Of a DNA stretch of 10,375 nucleotides, positions 1 to 5,770 are shown one piece after another. Below the pieces are notes generated by a model that saw only the letters and a list, made by a program, of their open reading frames with translations, did not search any database and had not been told where the DNA came from. The stretch is from Opitutia bacterium (GTDB lineage: Bacteria > Verrucomicrobiota > Verrucomicrobiae > Opitutales > UBA953). Location: contig CANHZL010000040.1 of the NCBI GenBank assembly GCA_947465345.1, positions 1 through 10,375 of the forward strand, given 5' to 3'. Position numbers and translations under genes: made by a program. The number at the start of each line of letters is the position of its first letter. Position 1 is the stretch's first letter.

Positions 1-1
1 C

Positions 2-514
2 GTCCGCCTGGACGCCGCCTGCGTCTGCGTGAACCTCTTCCAGATCCCCGGCGCACCCGACGTGACCGCGCAGTGCATCGAGAACATCATCAAGCTGAAG
101 CCGCAGGCCGATTACTACGGCATGCCGATGATGGTCGAACCACTCGTCTTCCAACCCAACGCCATCGCCGGCGGCTACATGGTCGACGGCGACCTCACAA
201 AGATCCTCCACCTGGTTCGCCAGGCGGTCGAGCTTGGCGCCGACGTGATCAAGGCCGACCCGACCGATGACGTCTCGCAATATCACAAGGTCATCGAGAC
301 CGCTTCGGGCATCCCGGTCCTCGTCCGTGGCGGCGGTCGTGTGAGCGACAAGGAAATCCTCGTCCGCACCGAGGGCCTCCTCAAGCAGGGCGCCTCGGGC
401 ATCGTCTACGGTCGCAACGTCATCCAGCACCCGAACCCGCGTGGCATCACGCAGGCGCTCATGGCGATGGTGCACCGCAACGTCTCGGTCGACGAAGCCC
501 TGAAGCTCATCTGA
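2..514 (+). CDS. Class I aldolase, DhnA/DeoC/LacD-type (5' end missing)
   Basis: This is the C-terminal part of a TIM-barrel Schiff-base aldolase; the reading frame is already open at base 2 (first codons VRLDAACVCVNLFQIPG), so the true start lies outside the window. What is seen: ADVIKADPTDD, whose lysine (codon 251-253) sits where the Schiff-base lysine falls in DhnA/FbaB/LsrF-type enzymes; VLVRGGGRVSDKEIL and GASGIVYGRNVIQHPNP, which match the two phosphate-binding glycine loops near the barrel's C-terminus. Family members cleave fructose-1,6-bisphosphate, tagatose-bisphosphate or other phosphorylated ketoses, or act as LsrF-type thiolases. It stops five bases before the GlcD-like gene, so the two are probably co-transcribed. 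With a PfkB kinase downstream, cleavage of a kinase-made ketose phosphate is a reasonable inference. The exact substrate cannot be read from the sequence. Confidence 0.85.
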   Translation, partial: VRLDAACVCVNLFQIPGAPDVTAQCIENIIKLKPQADYYGMPMMVEPLVFQPNAIAGGYMVDGDLTKILHLVRQAVELGADVIKADPTDDVSQYHKVIETASGIPVLVRGGGRVSDKEILVRTEGLLKQGASGIVYGRNVIQHPNPRGITQALMAMVHRNVSVDEALKLI

Positions 515-519
515 GCACC

Positions 520-1905
520 GTGCCTTCTCCTGACCCAGCCGTCCTCGGCCGCCTACGTGAAATCGTCGGCGCTGAGAACGTGCTGACGTCGCCGGAAGAT
601 ACGATTCCTTATGGCTTCGACGGTACGGCCGCCCTCAAGGGACCGGTCGGCGTCGTCGTGCTGCCCGGTTCGACCGAAGAAATCTCCGAGGTGGTGAAGC
701 TCGCGGCCTCACGCGGCCTCGCAATCGTCACCCGCGGCTCCGGTACCGGCCTCAGTGGAGGCAGCGTACCTTCTACAGGCTGCATCGTTCTTTGCCTAAC
801 CCGACTGGATAAAATCCTCTCGGTCGACAGCGCTAATCTCACCATCCGCGCCCAGTGCGGAGCCATCACAGCCGCCATTGATGCCGCGGCCAATAAGCAC
901 GGTCTCTTCTATCCGCCTGACCCAGGTTCGATGAAGATCAGCACCATCGGTGGAAACGTCGCCGAGAACTCCGGCGGCCTGCGCGGCCTCAAATACGGCG
1001 TGACGCGGGATTACGTGATGGGGCTCGAGGTCGTGCTGCCCGACGGTCGTATCGCCCACTTCGGCAACGCCTGCGTGAAGGACGTCGCCGGTTATTCGAT
1101 GAAGGACCTCTTCATCGGCTCAGAAGGCACGCTTGGCATCATCACCGAGGTTCTGCTCAAGGTCCTTCCCCGCCCCGCCGCCCGCCGCACGATGCTGGCG
1201 AGCTACGATCGCATGGAGGACGCCGCCCAGACGGTGTCCGACATCATTGCGGCGAAGATCATCCCCTGCACGCTGGAGTTTCTCGACCGCATGACCATCG
1301 GGTGCGTCGAGGACTACGCCAAGATCGGCCTGCCCCGCGATTGCGAGGCGCTCCTGCTCATGGAGACCGACGGACATCCGGCCGCGGTCGCCGAAGAAGC
1401 CGAACAAATGCTGGCCCTGGCCCGCGCCCGTGGTGCCCGCGACGTCCGTGTCGCCCGCGATGACGCCGAAGCCCTGCAACTCGCCTCCGCCCGCCGCTCC
1501 GCCTTCTCCGCCCTCGCCCGCGTTCGCCCGACCACCATCCTTGAGGACGTCACCGTCCCGCGCGACAAGCTTGCCGAGATGGTCGCCTTCGTCGCCGAGG
1601 TCGCGAAGAAGCATAACCTCCTCGTCGGCACCTTCGGACACATGGGCGACGGCAACCTGCACCCGACCTTCCTGACCGACGAGCGTAACACCGAGGAAAT
1701 GGCCCGCGTCCACGAAGCCCTCGAGGACATCGTGACCAAGACCCTCGCCCTCGGCGGTACGATCACCGGCGAACACGGCGTCGGCCTCGCCAAGAAAGCC
1801 TGGCTGCGAAGGCAGGTCGGCGAGAATAGCCACGACCTCATGCGCGAGATCAAGCGCGCCTGGGATCCGCAGAATCTGCTCAACCCCGGCAAGATCTTCG
1901 ACTGA
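520..1905 (+). CDS. glcD: FAD-linked 2-hydroxyacid oxidase, GlcD-like
   Basis: A 461-residue flavoprotein of the glycolate oxidase GlcD / D-lactate dehydrogenase family, which oxidises a 2-hydroxyacid to the 2-oxoacid and passes electrons to an iron-sulfur partner. The length is normal for GlcD. What is seen: an N-terminal PCMH-type FAD domain with GSGTGLSGG (residues 73-81), PPDPGSMKISTIGGNVAEN from about residue 133, and DVAGYSMKDLFIGSEGTLG; then a C-terminal cap with HMGDGNLHPTF (H374, H381) and GEHGVG (417-422), the family's metal/substrate-site histidines. The start is a GTG five bases after the aldolase stop; no Shine-Dalgarno sequence is visible. It is followed after three bases by its GlcF-like partner, and no separate GlcE subunit lies between them. 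Glycolate and lactate are the likeliest substrates; motifs alone cannot separate them. Confidence 0.93.
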   Translation: MPSPDPAVLGRLREIVGAENVLTSPEDTIPYGFDGTAALKGPVGVVVLPGSTEEISEVVKLAASRGLAIVTRGSGTGLSGGSVPSTGCIVLCLTRLDKILSVDSANLTIRAQCGAITAAIDAAANKHGLFYPPDPGSMKISTIGGNVAENSGGLRGLKYGVTRDYVMGLEVVLPDGRIAHFGNACVKDVAGYSMKDLFIGSEGTLGIITEVLLKVLPRPAARRTMLASYDRMEDAAQTVSDIIAAKIIPCTLEFLDRMTIGCVEDYAKIGLPRDCEALLLMETDGHPAAVAEEAEQMLALARARGARDVRVARDDAEALQLASARRSAFSALARVRPTTILEDVTVPRDKLAEMVAFVAEVAKKHNLLVGTFGHMGDGNLHPTFLTDERNTEEMARVHEALEDIVTKTLALGGTITGEHGVGLAKKAWLRRQVGENSHDLMREIKRAWDPQNLLNPGKIFD

Positions 1906-1908
1906 GGG

Positions 1909-3219
1909 ATGAAGCCTTCGCTCAAGCTCCTCGATTACTCGATCCTCCAGCAGTGCATGCATTGCGGGATGTGCCTCCCGGCCTGCCCGACTTACGTCGC
2001 CACCAACAAGGAACGCCACAGCCCGCGCGGACGTATCTCGCTCATGCGTGCGGTCGCCGATGGTGAACTGAAGTTGTCGCCGGCCTTCGCCGACGAGATG
2101 AGCTACTGCCTGGGCTGCCTGGCCTGCCAGACCGCCTGCCCCGCCGGCGTGGATTATTCCAACCTACTCGAGACTGCCCGCGCCGAAGTCCAGTCCGCCG
2201 GCCTCAACCAGACCTTCACCAGCCGCTTCTGGCGCGCGGTCACCATCCGCGGCCTGTTCATGCGCCCGCGCCTGCTCCGCTTCGTCGGTCGACTCCTCTG
2301 GATTTACCAGCGCCTCGGCCTGCAGACCGCCTTCCGCAAGGTGGGCCTCACCAAGCTTCTGCCCAAGGATCTCCGTCGCCTCGAGCCCCAGTGCCCGACC
2401 ATCGCGACGAAGTTCTCGCCGCAACTCATCCGCCCCGTCGAATCCCCGAAGAAGAAGCTGCACCGCGTCGCCCTGCTCACCGGTTGCGTCCAGGACCTCG
2501 TCTTCGCCGATATTAATCGCGACACGGCCGATGTCCTCCTGGCCAACGGCTGTGAAGTGCACACCCCGCCGGTCCAGCCGTGCTGTGGATCGCTCCACGC
2601 ACACAACGGCGAAGCCAACGCGGCCAAGACTTTAGCGAAACGGATGATCGACCTCTTTCCGCCGTCGCAGTTCGACGCCATCATCACGAACGCGGGCGGC
2701 TGCGGGAATCATCTCCGCCATTACAGCGCCCTGCTCGCAGATGACGCCGTCTACGCACCGTTAGCGAAACTCTGGGATACAAAGCTCCGCGACATCCATG
2801 AATGGATGATGGAGCACGGTTGCCGCGCCCCGCGCACGGGCCTGGGCGACCTCACCGTCACCTACCACGACTCCTGTCACCTGACCCACGGCCAGAAGGT
2901 CACCAAGCAGCCGCGTGACCTCCTGAAGCTCATCCCTGGCCTGAAACTCGTCGAACTCCCCGAAGCCAATTGGTGCTGCGGCAGCGCCGGCATCTACAAC
3001 ATCACCCAGCCCGAGCAGTCCGAGCAGCTCCTCGTCCGCAAGGTCGGGCACGTCATCGGCACCGGCGCATCGGTCCTCGCCACCGCCAACCCCGGATGCC
3101 ACCTTCAGATCGCCCGTGGCCTCCGCCAAGCCGGCTCACCTATCTCCCTCCTTCAACCTGTGACTTTGCTCGCCCGCGCTTATCGCGCGGAAAAGATGAC
3201 CGAGTCGATGACTGCATAG
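1909..3219 (+). CDS. glcF: Iron-sulfur (CCG-domain) subunit, GlcF-like
   Basis: A 436-residue electron-transfer partner of the GlcD-like oxidase. What is seen: two N-terminal 4Fe-4S motifs, C16-x2-C19-x2-C22-x3-C26-P and C67-x2-C70-x2-C73-x3-C77-P, followed by two CCG domains. The first CCG domain has C193, C225-C226-G227 and a GGCG cysteine at 265. The second has C323 (HDSCH), C356-C357-G358 and a later NPGC cysteine. The 31-32 residue gap from the lone cysteine to each CCG fits the family. It likely takes electrons from the flavin subunit and delivers them to the membrane quinone pool; no membrane segment is obvious. The start at 1909 is three bases after the glcD stop. An AG-rich stretch (GAGGG) lies directly against the ATG, too close to be a normal ribosome binding site. 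Length and order are standard for glcDF pairs. Confidence 0.93.
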   Translation: MKPSLKLLDYSILQQCMHCGMCLPACPTYVATNKERHSPRGRISLMRAVADGELKLSPAFADEMSYCLGCLACQTACPAGVDYSNLLETARAEVQSAGLNQTFTSRFWRAVTIRGLFMRPRLLRFVGRLLWIYQRLGLQTAFRKVGLTKLLPKDLRRLEPQCPTIATKFSPQLIRPVESPKKKLHRVALLTGCVQDLVFADINRDTADVLLANGCEVHTPPVQPCCGSLHAHNGEANAAKTLAKRMIDLFPPSQFDAIITNAGGCGNHLRHYSALLADDAVYAPLAKLWDTKLRDIHEWMMEHGCRAPRTGLGDLTVTYHDSCHLTHGQKVTKQPRDLLKLIPGLKLVELPEANWCCGSAGIYNITQPEQSEQLLVRKVGHVIGTGASVLATANPGCHLQIARGLRQAGSPISLLQPVTLLARAYRAEKMTESMTA

Positions 3220-3252
3220 AGGACTGAATCGATCACAGACAAACTCACTCCT

Positions 3253-3280
3253 TCCGCCCTCTGTCATCCGCCCTCTGTCA
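3253..3280 (+). repeat. 14-bp perfect tandem duplication
   Basis: The unit TCCGCCCTCTGTCA occurs twice head to tail (3253-3266 and 3267-3280) with no mismatch, and the third unit begins (TC) before diverging. It lies in the 99-base spacer after glcF, just upstream of the first C-rich tract. It could be a slippage-prone leader element, or a pair of binding sites about 1.3 helical turns apart. No function is known to me. Confidence 0.9.
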
Positions 3281-3286
3281 TCTTCA

Positions 3287-3312
3287 CTACCCCTACCCCC
3301 ACCCCTACCCCT
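3287..3312 (+). repeat. C-rich CCCCTA-type tract, copy 1
   Basis: The order is C4-TA-C5-A-C4-TA-C4 (runs at 3290-3293, 3296-3300, 3302-3305, 3308-3311). It ends six bases before the ATG at 3319, so it would sit in the mRNA leader of the oxidoreductase gene. The complementary strand has four runs of at least four G with loops of one or two bases, an ideal G-quadruplex pattern. The 26 bases 3287-3312 are identical to 9473-9498. A similar tract lies at 5633-5657. Confidence 0.9.
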
Positions 3313-3318
3313 CTCCTC

Positions 3319-4440
3319 ATGTCTCCCGTAAACATCGGCATCATCGGCGGCGGCCTCATGGGTCGCGAAATGGCCAGCGCGTTCGCCCGTTGGTGCGCGC
3401 TCACCGACGTCTCGGTCCGCCCGGTCCTCACGGCTGTGGCCGACCTCAATCCCGCCACGCTCTCGTGGTTCGATTGCATCCCCTCCTGCACGCAGAAAAC
3501 CACCGACTATAAGGCGCTCCTCGCCAACCCCGACGTCGACGTGGTCTACGTGGCCGTCCCGCACAACCTGCACGAAAAACTATATTGCGACGTCCTCGCC
3601 GCCGGCAAGGACCTCTTCGCCGAGAAGCCATTCGGCATCGACCTCGCCTCCGCCCGCCGCATCCATGCCGCCGCTAAGGCCAGTGGTCGCTTCGTGCGCT
3701 GCAGTTCCGAAATGCCCTTCTTCCCCGGCGCCCAACGCGCCTTCGAACTCGCGAAGTCTGGCTCAATCGGCCGCATCCTCGAAGTCGTCTCGGGCTTCCA
3801 CCACAGCAGCGACCTCGATCCGACCAAGGCCGCAAACTGGAAGCGCCTCAACGCCATGTGCGGCGAAGGCGGCGCCCTTAATGACCTCGGCATGCACGCC
3901 TGCCACATCCCTCTGCGCCTCGGCTGGAAGCCTTCCCGTGTCTTCGCCCAGCTCCAGAAAGGCTACCCGCAGCGCCCCGACGGCAAGGGCGGCGTGACAA
4001 ATTGCGACACGTGGGATAACGCGCTCCTGAACACTTGGATCAAGGTCGGTGAGCACGAAGTCCCCATGCGCCTCGAAATGAAGCGCCTCATGCCCGGTGC
4101 CACCAATACCTGGTTCATCGAAATCCTCGGCACCGACGGCGGCGTCCGCTACAGCACTTCGGACACCAAGGCCCTCTGGCTCTTCGAGCGCGGCAAGGAA
4201 CAGTTCTGGAAGCGTACCGACCTAGGTTTCGGTACGCCCTTCAAGACCGTTACCGGCGGTATCTTCGAACCCGGCTTTGCCGACGTCATCCAACAGATGT
4301 GGGCCGCCTACCTCATGGAACGCGCCGGCCTGCTCAACGGCCGCTTCGGTTGCGCCACCCCCGACGAAGCCGTCGCCACCCACGAGATTTTCGCCGCCGC
4401 CCTGCAGTCGCAGGCCCAAGGCACGGTCGTCTCGCTTTAA
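3319..4440 (+). CDS. Gfo/Idh/MocA-family NAD(P)-dependent oxidoreductase (first)
   Basis: A 373-residue cytoplasmic dehydrogenase of the glucose-fructose oxidoreductase / inositol dehydrogenase family, which oxidises or reduces a hydroxyl of a sugar, cyclitol or glycoside using NAD(P). What is seen: a Rossmann loop at the N-terminus (GIIGGGLMG, with G10, G12 and G15); the EKP signature at 102-104 (E102-K103-P104), whose lysine is catalytic in the family; and D189-x-G-x-H193-x-x-H196 in the second domain, where the catalytic histidine and its partners normally sit. The length is typical. The ATG at 3319 puts the Rossmann strand immediately after the start, and only a C-rich tract precedes it. 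The kinase follows seven bases downstream, so oxidation and phosphorylation of the same sugar series is a fair inference. The substrate cannot be named; the family is very broad. Confidence 0.9.
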   Translation: MSPVNIGIIGGGLMGREMASAFARWCALTDVSVRPVLTAVADLNPATLSWFDCIPSCTQKTTDYKALLANPDVDVVYVAVPHNLHEKLYCDVLAAGKDLFAEKPFGIDLASARRIHAAAKASGRFVRCSSEMPFFPGAQRAFELAKSGSIGRILEVVSGFHHSSDLDPTKAANWKRLNAMCGEGGALNDLGMHACHIPLRLGWKPSRVFAQLQKGYPQRPDGKGGVTNCDTWDNALLNTWIKVGEHEVPMRLEMKRLMPGATNTWFIEILGTDGGVRYSTSDTKALWLFERGKEQFWKRTDLGFGTPFKTVTGGIFEPGFADVIQQMWAAYLMERAGLLNGRFGCATPDEAVATHEIFAAALQSQAQGTVVSL

Positions 4441-4447
4441 ATTTCTC

Positions 4448-5458
4448 ATGCCCAAAACTCCTCGCCAAGGCATTCTTGCCGCCGGCAATTTCATCGTCGA
4501 TTACGTCAAGATTATCGATGGCTACCCCGCCCAGGACATGCTCGCGAGCATCCTGAGCGAATCGCGTTCCAACGGCGGCGGCCCTTATAACGTCCTCAAG
4601 GACCTCGCGGCCATGAAGGTCGAGTTCCCCCTCTCCGCTTGCGGGCTCGTCGGCGACGACACCAATGGCCAGTGGATCAAGCGCGACTGCCAGAACCACC
4701 GGATCGACGTCGCCATGCTGCACCTCAGCCAAGAGCACCCGACTTCCTATACTGATGCGATGACCGTGCAGTCCACCGGACGTCGCACCTTCTTCCATTG
4801 CCGCGGCGCCAACGCCCATTTCGACCTCAAGCACTGCTCTTTCGCCAAGACCAACGCCCGCATCTTGCATCTCGGCTACCTGATGCTGCTGGATCGCATG
4901 GACACCTTTGAAAACGGCCAGACCATTGCGGCTAAGCTGCTTTTCAATGCCCGCTCGGCCGGTCTAGAGACCTCCGTTGATATGGTCAGCGCCTCGCACC
5001 CGCAGTTCCGTGAGATTGCGCTCAGCGCCCTGCCGCTCACCGACCACCTCGTCATCAATGAAATCGAAGCCGGCATTACCGTCGGAGAAGTCATCGACCC
5101 GAAGAACTCGGGCTGGCTGATCCGCACCGCCGAGCAACTCCTCTCACTCGGCGTGAAGAAGACTGTCACCATCCACACCGAGCATGGTTCGGTCTGCGCG
5201 ACCGCCGACGGCCTCCGCCTCAAGCAGGCCTCGCTTAAGCTTCCCGCCGGTTACAGTAAGGGCGCCACCGGCGCGGGCGATGCGTTCGCCGCCGGCATGC
5301 TTTACGGACTCCACGAAGGCCTTGAAATCCAAGAACGACTCAAGCTCGCCGTCTGCTGCGCCGCCGCCTGCCTCGCCGACCCCACGCCTTCCAAAGGCGT
5401 GCGCCCGGTGAAGGACTGTCTGGCCTTGGCCGAGCAGTTTGGCTTCGGGGAGTTTTGA
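4448..5458 (+). CDS. PfkB-family carbohydrate kinase
   Basis: A 336-residue ribokinase-like sugar kinase that uses ATP to phosphorylate a sugar or sugar acid in the cytoplasm. What is seen: an N-terminal ILAAGNFIVDYV strand; the substrate-side glycine motif N42-GGGPYN-48; TSYTDAMTVQSTGRRTFFH in the middle; a late NEIEAG stretch (the usual N-x-x-E motif); and the C-terminal signature GATGAGDAFAAG, with D278 as catalytic base and the preceding glycines forming the anion hole. The same frame is open back to 4277, but that extension lies inside the upstream oxidoreductase gene and has low-complexity Ser/Pro/Arg content. The ATG at 4448 gives a normal family length and a seven-base gap, so I chose it. 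Family members include ribokinase, fructokinase, KDG kinase and IolC; motifs do not discriminate. Its product could feed the upstream aldolase (inference). Confidence 0.92.
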   Translation: MPKTPRQGILAAGNFIVDYVKIIDGYPAQDMLASILSESRSNGGGPYNVLKDLAAMKVEFPLSACGLVGDDTNGQWIKRDCQNHRIDVAMLHLSQEHPTSYTDAMTVQSTGRRTFFHCRGANAHFDLKHCSFAKTNARILHLGYLMLLDRMDTFENGQTIAAKLLFNARSAGLETSVDMVSASHPQFREIALSALPLTDHLVINEIEAGITVGEVIDPKNSGWLIRTAEQLLSLGVKKTVTIHTEHGSVCATADGLRLKQASLKLPAGYSKGATGAGDAFAAGMLYGLHEGLEIQERLKLAVCCAAACLADPTPSKGVRPVKDCLALAEQFGFGEF

Positions 5459-5462
5459 GGGT

Positions 5463-5485
5463 GGGACAGCACCACGTGCTGTCCT
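5463..5485 (+). terminator. Strong inverted repeat just after the kinase gene; possible terminator
   Basis: GGACAGCAC (5464-5472) pairs perfectly with GTGCTGTCC (5476-5484) around a three-base CAC loop, with a possible G-U closing pair at 5463/5485. It starts five bases after the kinase stop codon. No run of T follows, so it is not a classical intrinsic terminator. It may act as a 3' mRNA-stabilising hairpin, a Rho-assisted end, or part of a dispersed palindromic repeat. The structure is certain as sequence; the function is a guess. Confidence 0.45.
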
Positions 5486-5486
5486 A

Positions 5487-5535
5487 GGTGCAAAAGTGCA
5501 AACCGGCCTGCGGCCTGTGCAAAGGTGCAAAAGTG
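5487..5535 (+). repeat. GTGCAAA word cluster with 12-bp direct repeat
   Basis: GGTGCAAAAGTG occurs at 5487-5498 and again at 5524-5535, 37 bases apart. The core GTGCAAA appears four times (5488, 5496, 5517, 5525), flanking a GGCCTGCGGCCTG stretch. The arrangement could be stacked protein-binding sites or the relic of a dispersed repeat. No known element is recognised. Confidence 0.8.
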
Positions 5536-5546
5536 GATGCAAGTTT

Positions 5547-5584
5547 CAGGTGGCGGGTGGCAGCCCCGGGTGGCAGGTGGCGGG
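5547..5584 (+). repeat. GGTGGC-based short repeat patch
   Basis: CAGGTGGCGGG is present at 5547-5557 and 5574-5584, and GGGTGGCAG at 5555-5563 and 5568-5576, around a central CCCCGGG. This is low-complexity, G-rich sequence on the + strand. It may have grown by slippage. No function is evident. Confidence 0.75.
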
Positions 5585-5632
5585 GATGCACCTATGTCGT
5601 GACGCGGTCCCGACCCTACCTGATGCAGCTCC

Positions 5633-5657
5633 TACCCCGACCCCTACCCCTACCCCT
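5633..5657 (+). repeat. C-rich CCCCTA-type tract, copy 2
   Basis: The order is C4-GA-C4-TA-C4-TA-C4 (runs at 5635-5638, 5641-5644, 5647-5650, 5653-5656). It has the same orientation as the other two copies but a different inner sequence, and lies farther (113 bases) from the next start codon at 5771. The complement is again a four-run G-quadruplex pattern with two-base loops. Confidence 0.88.
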
Positions 5658-5676
5658 GCGATGCTACGCATCACAT

Positions 5677-5707
5677 AAAAGACACCATTCGAGCGTAAAA
5701 AGACACC
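5677..5707 (+). promoter_or_regulatory. Direct repeat AAAAGACACC with 21-bp spacing; candidate AraC-type operator
   Basis: AAAAGACACC is found at 5677-5686 and 5698-5707, both preceded by T/A-rich bases, with a start-to-start distance of 21 bp (two helical turns). Paired direct half-sites at about this spacing are what AraC-family activators such as AraC itself recognise. An AraC-family gene is encoded in the operon that begins 63 bases downstream. A TTGGGT hexamer (5711-5716) follows directly and could be a weak -35, but no good -10 is found at the right distance. The repeat is seen; its role as operator is inference. Confidence 0.45.
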
Positions 5708-5770
5708 CGATTGGGTTTCCTTCTTTTCGGCGTGCGAGCATCCTTTGGCTCACCCCCAAGACGCGACCCC

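Larger units (their letters stand above)
5459..5770. other. 312-base repeat-rich intergenic region
   Basis: I see no convincing gene here; the small open frames are repetitive, lack family motifs and arise from the repeats. In order the stretch holds a 9-bp-stem hairpin just after the kinase stop, four GTGCAAA words, a GGTGGC-based repeat patch, a C-rich CCCCTA tract, a 5-bp inverted repeat GATGC-TAC-GCATC (5660-5672), and a 21-bp-spaced direct repeat ahead of the next operon. Base composition is clearly unlike the flanking coding sequence. It must separate two transcription units and probably holds the promoter of the 5771 operon. I could not place a convincing -35/-10 pair. Confidence 0.7.

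Noticed and set aside
1120..2019. Antisense open frame (299 codons) opposite glcD/glcF
   Set aside because: Shadow of the strongly supported flavoprotein gene; low-complexity Gly/Val/Asp composition.
3198..3236. Imperfect 15-bp repeat (12 of 15 matching) around the glcF stop codon, 24-bp period
   Set aside because: One copy is coding and the match is modest; it is easily a chance similarity built on GATCGAT-like words.
4277..4447. N-terminal extension of the kinase into the upstream oxidoreductase
   Set aside because: The extra 57 residues are Ser/Pro/Arg-rich, overlap a real gene in another frame, and would precede the normal PfkB first strand. The ATG at 4448 gives a family-typical protein.
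5711..5739. Sigma-70-like promoter with TTGGGT as -35
   Set aside because: No acceptable -10 lies 16-18 bases downstream (the position reads GCGAGC), so I do not annotate a promoter.
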